From: an uncultured Caryophanales bacterium
GTDB lineage: Bacteria > Bacillota_I > Bacilli_A > Izemoplasmatales > Hujiaoplasmataceae
Assembly (NCBI GenBank): GCA_937958685.1
Contig: CALGNF010000100.1
Location: forward strand, 1-6,162
DNA: 6,162 nt
Direction: 5' to 3'
Part shown: positions 1 to 5,671 of the stretch, in pieces
Layout: every line of letters begins with the position of its first letter
Position numbering within the stretch: position 1 is the first letter of the stretch
Program-made: the position numbers and the translations under genes
Notes under the pieces: model-generated
Database searches by the model: none
Told to the model about the DNA's origin: nothing
What the model saw: the letters and a program-made list of their open reading frames with translations, nothing else

Positions 1-55
1 CACGGCCTGTGTTGGCAAATACGGCGTGGCTGTCCTGACATTCGACAACTTTGAG
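1..55 (+). repeat. Direct repeat copy A (end of penultimate CBM module)
   Basis: Bases 1-55 are identical to 499-553, an offset of 498 bp or exactly 166 codons, so the reading frame is kept. The repeat encodes TACVGKYGVAVLTFDNFE, the closing strands of the module. It may extend left beyond the window. The match stops at base 56, where the two copies enter different linkers. Confidence 0.95.
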
Positions 56-598
56 CTTTTTGAAGAAGTAACCGAAGAAGAACCGGAAATCGAATATGTG
101 GCTGTACCTGAAGGCATCACGAACGGCGATTTCGCAAACGACGCGATCCCCTTGAACGATGCGGCGTCGAGCTGGATCAGCTGGACCAAGAACTGGGAAC
201 CCCTGGTTGAAGCGAACTTCGCGTTCGTCGACGGCAAGATGCGCGTCGAGACGCTCGGAGTCGGGGACGAGGTATGGCACATCCAACTGGGATACAGAGC
301 GCTGCCGACCGACTTCAAAGTCATGCCGGGAAGACATTACAAGATCGAATTCGATGTGCACGCATCGGTAGCCGGCACGTTCAGTTTCGAACTGACGACA
401 ACGGACAACGTCGCGAACGTTCCGTTTGCGACCGAGCTGGTAGTAGGCGACAACCATGTCGTGATCGAGTTCGTGGCCTACGAGGAACGACTGATGTTCA
501 CGGCCTGTGTTGGCAAATACGGCGTGGCTGTCCTGACATTCGACAACTTTGAGTTGTACGACCACATCTTGGTAAACGACTATAGCGTCACCGAGTAA
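1..598 (+). CDS. Tandem carbohydrate-binding-module protein, C-terminal part (5' truncated)
   Basis: This is the 3' end of a longer gene. The reading frame is open from base 2, with 198 codons visible before TAA at 596-598. The GTG at position 26 lies inside a conserved strand and is not a credible start. The visible protein is the last ~18 residues of one module, an acidic linker (about 20 residues, rich in Glu), and one full module of about 150 residues. The module runs from NGDFAND through an aromatic-rich segment, a DGKMRVE strand, VWHIQL, PGRHYKIEFDVHA and a closing LTFDNFELY strand. This order matches the CBM4/9 (PF02018-type) galactose-binding-like fold, which binds glycans on the outside of the cell. 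The unseen N-terminal part could be a glycoside hydrolase or more binding modules. No cell-wall sorting signal or membrane helix follows the last module, so any anchor must be N-terminal. The neighbouring sugar-transport genes support a glycan-related role. The family call is by eye, and the catalytic partner is unknown. Confidence 0.75.
   Translation, partial: TACVGKYGVAVLTFDNFELFEEVTEEEPEIEYVAVPEGITNGDFANDAIPLNDAASSWISWTKNWEPLVEANFAFVDGKMRVETLGVGDEVWHIQLGYRALPTDFKVMPGRHYKIEFDVHASVAGTFSFELTTTDNVANVPFATELVVGDNHVVIEFVAYEERLMFTACVGKYGVAVLTFDNFELYDHILVNDYSVTE
499..553 (+). repeat. Direct repeat copy B (end of last CBM module)
   Basis: This is the second copy of the 55-bp perfect repeat starting at base 1. 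Identity includes every synonymous position, which indicates recent duplication or gene conversion between adjacent modules. After the repeat this copy continues into a short C-terminal tail (YDHILVNDYSVTE) and the stop codon. Copy A instead continues into the acidic linker. Confidence 0.95.
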
Positions 599-725
599 TC
601 GCGGTCTTGCTTCTGGAGAAGACCCTGAAGTGCGCCTGAAATCATTTCTAAGACTTCGGCTCGTTCACTTACGATATCTATGAATGTGCCGACCAGGTTT
701 CCAATAGTATTCAGGAGGTAAAAAT
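599..725 (+). other. Intergenic region with weak hairpins, no clear promoter
   Basis: This 127-bp gap lies between the CBM gene and the lipoprotein gene. It can form a 6-bp stem (GGTCTT 603-608 with AAGACC 619-624). It can also form a 7-bp stem with one G-U pair (CTGAAGT 625-631 with ACTTCGG 653-659). Neither is followed by a T-run, so a rho-independent terminator is not convincing. A small palindrome GAAATCATTTC sits at 638-648. I found no -35/-10 pair with acceptable spacing. The lipoprotein gene may therefore be read through from upstream or use a weak or regulated promoter. The region ends with the SD AGGAGGT at 713-719. Confidence 0.35.
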
Positions 726-2549
726 ATGAAGAAGATCCTTGTTTCACTCCTGGTTGCCCTAATGCTTTTTGGGTTGGCAGCTTGCTCGGAAGATATAACG
801 CTTCCCTTCACAACCACGAACGGAGTCGTTACCACCACCGTAACCGGCACCACCACCACCCAGAGTGGAACGGCAACCACGCAAGCCACGACTACAACCG
901 GGTTGACATCGGTACCAACCAGTCCCGCAACAACGACACCCGAGGTGACGCTGCCATTCATCGAATCTGACACAGGTCTCGACCCTAATGTTTCCGGAAT
1001 CATCGATATCGTCCTTTGGTCAGGAAGCGGTCAGACGCTCTACGATATGGGTAAGCAGAACTATACGCCGTCGCAATTGCTTTCGATGAATGAAGCCGGC
1101 GCCTATGCGGTCGCCAAGGCTTTCAACCAGTTGTATCCCAACGTTGTGATCAACGGTTATTTCAAACCTGATGATCCCGGCGCGCAATGGAATCAGATTT
1201 TGGAGAATTACCGGGATGCGGAAGGCCGTTTTCCGGCATTGTGGGCGTCAGTGCAGTTGCCTGACGATGTCAGCCGGGGGATTGTAGCCGATCTTTCCCG
1301 ATTCCAAGACGATCCGCTTTACAAAGCACTCAATCCGCAGTTGATGGCGATGATGAATTATTACGGATTCCAGGCGGGATTGCCACAATATATCCTTCCT
1401 TGGGGTGTCTTCATCAACAAGTCGCTCGCTGACAGCAAAGGCATCGAAGTGCCGGGGTATGACTGGCACGTGGATGATTACACGGAGTTCACCAGCCATT
1501 ACTCCAACGATTCGGCCGACCAGTTCTATGGCGCCATGGATACTCCCAGATCCTTTATCGACACCGGAACGACGACAATCGCGGCGTCATTGAGTTCATA
1601 CGCGGGTGGAGATACTTTTGTCAATCTCAATTCCACCCAAGTGCGGAATATGCTGTCCTACATCCCCCAATGGGTTGATGGCAGCCTATACGGGCAGGCG
1701 GAGATGGAAACAGCTGCGGAAATCGAAGACGGTCCGGTCAACACCTTCCTTAGCAACGGCGGCTGGTGGGGCTTCTCGTTCTTCCGTCAGAACCGGCTGT
1801 TGACCCTTGACGCTGATCCTTGGATGATGGGCGCTTGCGCCGAAGCCGATGAATCATGGCCGACCCGCTGCAACATTGCCGACTGGGACATCTACCCCCG
1901 TCCGGCGACCGATTATCAGGATACGACGATCGGGATCGTTCTCGATCCGCTGGCCGTCTACAACTACTGTCTCGACGATGGCGATATCAGCTGCACACCG
2001 GAAGAAGAATTGAAGATCCAGATCGCCTACACGTTTGCGATTTTCTGGACCGCCGATTCTCGGGCCATCGAGGCGCGCGCCAATCAGTTGTACTACGATC
2101 CCAGATCGGAGAGCAGTTTCAGTTCCGCCATCATGGATTCGCTTCCCGTCACGACGGGGGACCTGTTCTATGCGCAGATGGATTACTGGTACAGCCCCAC
2201 CAAACATCAGCGTTTTGGGGCCAAGGTCGATGGCGAATGGCTCATGCCGGGATTCCAGGAAGTGCTGCGTCTGTACGAATCAGGGCAATTCTGGGACGTT
2301 TCCGACAAATCCTTCCCATGGCACTTTTCCTTTGAGGGAACCAGATCGAACATCATGACCGAATGGTTCAACTACTACAACCCCTTGGGCGATGGTTCGA
2401 AGCGACGTTTTGACACCGATTTTGTCAGCGTGGTGCATTCATTGCTTCCGGAGTGGAACACCATCATCAACCAGCGCTTTGCGGATGCCTTCGCGCGTTT
2501 GCGCGCGGGCTTGAAAATGTATTACGGTTATACCGACGACGATTTTTGA
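726..2549 (+). CDS. Lipoprotein extracellular solute-binding protein, carbohydrate ABC-transporter type
   Basis: The gene encodes 607 residues. The start is ATG with the SD AGGAGGT (713-719) six bases upstream. Residues 1-19 are a lipoprotein signal peptide (two Lys, a hydrophobic core, lipobox LAAC), with lipidation expected at Cys20. Residues 29-72 form a Thr-rich stalk. From about residue 91 (IIDIVLWSG) the protein has the look of a type-1 sugar-binding protein. An alpha/beta lobe carries a predicted glycan-facing segment, and LPQYILPWGVFINKSLADSK (219-238) resembles the conserved region where these proteins read as 'normally openable, native-fold' (compare the LIYNKDL region of MalE). NGGWWGFSFF (344-353) offers aromatic rings suited to stacking on sugars. 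It is longer than typical members (about 400-450 residues), partly because of the stalk and inserted loops. Cys371/Cys382 and Cys415/Cys423 bracket two acidic loops. It would deliver a sugar or oligosaccharide to a membrane permease. The ligand is not inferable. A terminator follows 13 bases after the stop, so it ends its transcript. Confidence 0.82.
   Translation: MKKILVSLLVALMLFGLAACSEDITLPFTTTNGVVTTTVTGTTTTQSGTATTQATTTTGLTSVPTSPATTTPEVTLPFIESDTGLDPNVSGIIDIVLWSGSGQTLYDMGKQNYTPSQLLSMNEAGAYAVAKAFNQLYPNVVINGYFKPDDPGAQWNQILENYRDAEGRFPALWASVQLPDDVSRGIVADLSRFQDDPLYKALNPQLMAMMNYYGFQAGLPQYILPWGVFINKSLADSKGIEVPGYDWHVDDYTEFTSHYSNDSADQFYGAMDTPRSFIDTGTTTIAASLSSYAGGDTFVNLNSTQVRNMLSYIPQWVDGSLYGQAEMETAAEIEDGPVNTFLSNGGWWGFSFFRQNRLLTLDADPWMMGACAEADESWPTRCNIADWDIYPRPATDYQDTTIGIVLDPLAVYNYCLDDGDISCTPEEELKIQIAYTFAIFWTADSRAIEARANQLYYDPRSESSFSSAIMDSLPVTTGDLFYAQMDYWYSPTKHQRFGAKVDGEWLMPGFQEVLRLYESGQFWDVSDKSFPWHFSFEGTRSNIMTEWFNYYNPLGDGSKRRFDTDFVSVVHSLLPEWNTIINQRFADAFARLRAGLKMYYGYTDDDF
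810..941 (+). other. Thr-rich low-complexity stalk of the lipoprotein
   Basis: Codons 29-72 encode a segment in which 23 of 44 residues are Thr, the rest mostly Gly, Ala, Val, Ser, Pro and Gln. The DNA is correspondingly rich in ACC/ACG/ACA/ACT codons. The segment lies directly after the lipidated Cys and before the folded domain, so it is best read as an extended spacer lifting the binding domain from the membrane. It is flanked by TLPF on both sides (residues 25-28 and 75-78). Such Thr runs can be O-glycosylated in some bacteria, but nothing here proves that. Confidence 0.85.
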
Positions 2550-2562
2550 TACTGAATGGGAT

Positions 2563-2590
2563 AAGGCGTGTTGGGCTCAACACGCCTTTT
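2563..2590 (+). terminator. Rho-independent terminator after the lipoprotein gene
   Basis: A perfect 11-bp inverted repeat, AAGGCGTGTTG (2563-2573) and CAACACGCCTT (2578-2588), encloses the 4-base loop GGCT. The right arm runs into TTTT (2587-2590), then CCGC. The strong GC-containing stem, tight loop and position 13 bases after the TGA make it a convincing terminator, although the T-run is short. It separates the lipoprotein gene from the downstream promoter and operon, though leaky read-through is possible. Confidence 0.87.
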
Positions 2591-2635
2591 CCGCATCAAC
2601 ATGACACTTTCTTTTTTATGATTCATCGTGTTGAG
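2576..2635. repeat. Inverted repeat linking terminator arm and -35 region
   Basis: CTCAACACG at 2576-2584 (loop end and right arm of the terminator) is the exact reverse complement of CGTGTTGAG at 2627-2635, which overlaps the -35 box. The copies are 42 bases apart. Because the terminator is itself palindromic, CGTGTTG also occurs as a direct repeat at 2567 and 2627, 60 bp apart. It could be a paired operator, an alternative RNA fold or coincidence. Confidence 0.4.
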
Positions 2636-2659
2636 ACACAAAAGCCCACAGCCTATAAT
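2631..2659 (+). promoter_or_regulatory. Sigma-A/70-type promoter for the CBM-SBP/permease operon
   Basis: The -35 box TTGAGA (2631-2636) and the perfect -10 box TATAAT (2654-2659) are separated by the optimal 17 bases. They lie just after the terminator of the preceding gene and just before the 996-residue gene. The expected transcription start is around 2665-2667, giving a leader of only about 14 bases. A short inverted repeat GTGT-TGAG-ACAC (2628-2639) overlaps the -35 box and could be an operator, but its arms are only four bases. Confidence 0.85.
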
Positions 2660-2665
2660 CCAGCA

Positions 2666-2672
2666 AGGGAGG
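2666..2672 (+). promoter_or_regulatory. Ribosome binding site fixing the TTG start at 2680
   Basis: AGGGAGG ends seven bases before the TTG at 2680. It supports that non-ATG start over the internal ATG at 2725, which would cut into the membrane anchor and has no comparable SD. It lies at or very near the predicted 5' end of the transcript. Confidence 0.8.
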
Positions 2673-2679
2673 GAGACGC

Positions 2680-5670
2680 TTGTCACAAAGACGAAAGGCC
2701 ATTGTCTTTCTTTTTGCGCTTGTCATGGTCATCGTCTTGCTGTTTGCCATACCGTTCAGACGATCGGATTTGGAAAAATGGCGAGAGGAAGTCAGCAAGG
2801 CCGACTATCTGGAGGCGCTTGAGGTCATCAAGGGCTCCAGTAATTACATCACCAGATATCCGTATGTCAGTTTTCTCGATGATCACCAGATCGCATATGG
2901 TCTCGATAACGCCCAGGCTTCGCTGTTGGGGGTGGCCGCCGATTTCGATTATGATTATCCCGGCGCCAAAGCTGTCGATCTCGAGGCTGCCGGCAGCGCC
3001 ACCTACACCGTATCGGTGCCGGTAGAGGGCCTCTACCATCTTAAACTCGATTATTACGTCAAACCCCAGGTTCTGAGCAATTTGACGCTGGCGGTCCAGG
3101 TCAACGGCGAATATCTTTTTGATGACGCCCGGACGATCGATGTCCCGCTGCGTTGGCAAGACGACTCGAAGGCATTTACCTTGGACACATACGGCGACGA
3201 GTCGCTGCCCAACCAGACCAGAGTCCTCGGGTGGACGTCACTATATCTTTACAACAACACCTATACCACCACCGAACCGCTGCTGTTCGCCTTTTTGGCG
3301 GGAGAGAACACGGTCACCTTCACCAATGTCATGAATGGGGCTCTCTTGATCGGCGATCTCGTCGTCGAAGCCCCCAGACAACATCCGTCCTATGAGGATT
3401 ATCACGCCGAGCACGCATCGGCAACCTCGCCGGCAGGGATCATCACGATCGATGCGACCGAATATGTGGAGAAGAATTCCTCCTATGTCCGGCTGTCGGC
3501 GTTTCAATCACCTTCGGTGTCACCGTTTGACCCTGTGAACAAAAAACTCAATGTCATCAACGGCAGCGCCTGGTACCGCAGCGGTCAGGAAGTGACCTAC
3601 GCCTTCAATGTCGAAGCAAGCGGGCTGTATCAGATCGGCTTCCATTACCTGAACGACAAGGACGAGTTCTCCGTCTTTCGCGCCATCTATCTTGACGGGG
3701 CGATTCCGTTCCAAGAGTTTTCGGCTTATGAGTTCCCCGTGAGCGGGACCAATTCCTGGCGAACAGAGATCCTGGGAGACGCAAACGGTTCCTATCAACT
3801 ATACTTAACAGCAGGGCGGCACGAACTCAGTTTTCGAGCGGTCGTATCGCCGCTTTCCGTCGCCCTCAGGGATCTGCAGCTGCTTGTCGACCATGTCAAT
3901 GCCTTCTCCATCAACATCCTCAAGATCACCGGAGCCGACATCGACATCTCCCGCAAATGGGAATTCACCAAATACATCCCCGAAACGATCGCATATCTCG
4001 AAAGCTATGACAAGATCATCAAATATCAGGTCGTCCAATTGAGCGCGTTCTCCAAGGAGAAGGACAACTCGGCGACACTGTCCTTTTTGAAAACAGCCGC
4101 CAGCGCCCTCGCCAAGATCCGCAAGGAACCGGACAAGATTCCTTTGTATCTGGATTCGCTTTACAGCGGCACCGGTTCGATCACCCAGATGCTGGGCGAC
4201 TCCTTGAATTCCCTGTCGCGGCAGCCCTTCTATCTTAACGAGTTCTACGTTTTCAACGAACAAGATCTACCCAAGGCCAATGCCGGGTTGTTCCGCAAAC
4301 TCGCCAGCAACATCCGCACTTTCACCAGTTCCTTTACGGAGAAGAAATATGTGACCGTCGAGGACCCGGAGGCGATCAACATCTGGGTCAACCGCTCGCT
4401 CATCTATGTCGACATGATGCAAAAGATGGCCGATCAGGCGTTCGCCGGTTCCGATACCAAGATCAAGATCTCGATCATGCCCGATCCGAACAAACTGATC
4501 CTGGCCAACGCTGCCGGCGAGACACCGGACATCGCCCTGGGATTGCCTTCCTACATGCCCTTCGATCTGGCGATCAGGGGCGCCTTGCAGGATATGACCG
4601 TCTTTGATGATTTTTGGAGCGTCGCGGAGCAATTCGCTCCCGGAGCGTTCATTCCCTATATCCTTGAGGATGGTGTCTACGCGCTGCCGGAAACACTCGA
4701 ATTCCATGCGCTGGTCTACCGCACCGACACGATGAACGCCCTCGGCATCACGATTCCCGACACCTGGGATGATGTCATCGACATCTTGCCGATCCTGCAG
4801 CGCTACGGCATGAACTTCTATTATCCGACCAGCGGGGGCTCGAGTCTCAAATGGTTCTACCAGACATCGCCCCTGATCTACCAATACGGCGGCTCGATCT
4901 ATGCCGATGATGGGTTGTCCACCTCGATCAACACCGACAACGCCTTCAAAGGCCTCAAGTTGCTGGCCGACCTCTATACGACTTACAGTTTGCCGTCCTA
5001 TGTCGCCAACTTCTACAATTCCTTCCGCTACAACACGCTGCCGATCGGCATCATCGATTTCGGCACATATCTGACCCTCAAGAACGCCGCACCCGAACTC
5101 GCCGGCAGTTGGGACTTGGCTCTGTACCCGGGTGTCGAGGACGATGAGGGCGCCATCCAGCGCTGGTACATCGCCAACGGCACGGCCGCGATCATGTTTG
5201 CCAGCGAAGAGGAAGCCAAACTCAGCGGCAGCTGGGAGTTTCTCAAATGGTGGCTCTCCACCGAAGTCCAGACCGAATTTGCCTTCTTGCTGCAATCGAC
5301 ATATGGCCCCGAATTCGTCTGGTTGTCGGGCAACCTCGAGGCGGTGACCAATTCCCCGATCGAAGCCAAGGACAAGGCTGTCATCCTGGAACAGGTCAAG
5401 TGGCTGGTCGACGTCCCGCGGACGCCCGGACAGTACATGCTCGAACGGGGCTTGTCCGATGTTTGGAACAAAGTCACTTTCGACGGCACACCGATCAGGG
5501 TCGCCATTGACTCCCAAGTGTTCCGTATCAACCGGGAAATCACCAAGAAGATGGTCGAGTTCGGTTATATCGACGCCGATGGCAACATCTTGAAGCCCTA
5601 TACCGTCAGGAACACGCAGTGGGTGCTTGACCAAATCGAACTCCATCACCAAACGACTGGAGGTGATTGA
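2680..5670 (+). CDS. Membrane-anchored fusion: two galactose-binding-like domains, helical connector and solute-binding domain
   Basis: The gene encodes 996 residues from TTG. Residues 7-26 are a hydrophobic helix preceded by RRK, with neither lipobox Cys nor clear signal-peptidase site, so I predict an N-in anchor with the rest outside. Residues ~84-232 and ~252-405 are two beta-rich, galactose-binding-like (CBM6/35-like) domains that resemble each other: TYTVSVPVEGLYHLKLDYY matches TYAFNVEASGLYQIGFHYL, and LAGENTVTF matches TAGRHELSF. Residues ~406-553 look mainly helical and are unrecognised. Residues ~555-960 form a complete extracellular solute-binding domain, with AINIWVNRS as first strand, NAAGETPDIALGL, DGVYALPETLEFHALVYRTD, IPDTWDDVID and AAIMFASEEEAK in family order. 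This is over twice the length of a usual binding protein. No cysteine is present. It would capture a glycan through the beta domains and hand sugar to the permease encoded one base downstream. Comparable large fusions are found in Firmicutes sugar loci. The ligand is unknown. Confidence 0.83.
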   Translation: MSQRRKAIVFLFALVMVIVLLFAIPFRRSDLEKWREEVSKADYLEALEVIKGSSNYITRYPYVSFLDDHQIAYGLDNAQASLLGVAADFDYDYPGAKAVDLEAAGSATYTVSVPVEGLYHLKLDYYVKPQVLSNLTLAVQVNGEYLFDDARTIDVPLRWQDDSKAFTLDTYGDESLPNQTRVLGWTSLYLYNNTYTTTEPLLFAFLAGENTVTFTNVMNGALLIGDLVVEAPRQHPSYEDYHAEHASATSPAGIITIDATEYVEKNSSYVRLSAFQSPSVSPFDPVNKKLNVINGSAWYRSGQEVTYAFNVEASGLYQIGFHYLNDKDEFSVFRAIYLDGAIPFQEFSAYEFPVSGTNSWRTEILGDANGSYQLYLTAGRHELSFRAVVSPLSVALRDLQLLVDHVNAFSINILKITGADIDISRKWEFTKYIPETIAYLESYDKIIKYQVVQLSAFSKEKDNSATLSFLKTAASALAKIRKEPDKIPLYLDSLYSGTGSITQMLGDSLNSLSRQPFYLNEFYVFNEQDLPKANAGLFRKLASNIRTFTSSFTEKKYVTVEDPEAINIWVNRSLIYVDMMQKMADQAFAGSDTKIKISIMPDPNKLILANAAGETPDIALGLPSYMPFDLAIRGALQDMTVFDDFWSVAEQFAPGAFIPYILEDGVYALPETLEFHALVYRTDTMNALGITIPDTWDDVIDILPILQRYGMNFYYPTSGGSSLKWFYQTSPLIYQYGGSIYADDGLSTSINTDNAFKGLKLLADLYTTYSLPSYVANFYNSFRYNTLPIGIIDFGTYLTLKNAAPELAGSWDLALYPGVEDDEGAIQRWYIANGTAAIMFASEEEAKLSGSWEFLKWWLSTEVQTEFAFLLQSTYGPEFVWLSGNLEAVTNSPIEAKDKAVILEQVKWLVDVPRTPGQYMLERGLSDVWNKVTFDGTPIRVAIDSQVFRINREITKKMVEFGYIDADGNILKPYTVRNTQWVLDQIELHHQTTGGD
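5659..5666 (+). promoter_or_regulatory. Ribosome binding site fixing the GTG start at 5672
   Basis: GGAGGTGA, a long match to the 16S anti-SD, lies inside the last codons of the upstream gene and ends five bases before GTG 5672. An ATG at 5670 overlaps the upstream stop (TGATG) but is in another frame that closes at about 5790, and it sits only three bases from the SD. GTG is therefore the start. Confidence 0.85.
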
Positions 5671-5671
5671 T

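Noticed and set aside
638..648. Palindrome GAAATCATTTC as a catabolite-repressor (cre) site
   Set aside because: It lacks the central CG and the flanking spacing of the cre consensus. No promoter could be placed next to it.
655..729. A peptide-like stretch after the CBM gene (FGSFTYDIYECADQVSNSI...) that could be a decayed module remnant
   Set aside because: It is short, preceded by an in-frame TAA at 649, lacks a start codon, and its similarity to the CBM closing strand (FTYDIYE versus LTFDNFELY) is too weak to claim.
1854..2335. Overlapping open frames of 117 and 159 codons in the lipoprotein gene
   Set aside because: These are shadows of the lipoprotein frame. They have Arg/His-rich translations, no initiation signals, and the main frame is continuous with clear family features.
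2453..3025. A 190-codon plus-strand frame bridging the lipoprotein end and the start of the fusion gene
   Set aside because: It reads through the terminator hairpin and promoter, and its product has no recognisable pattern. Both neighbouring genes are in other frames with good start and stop signals.
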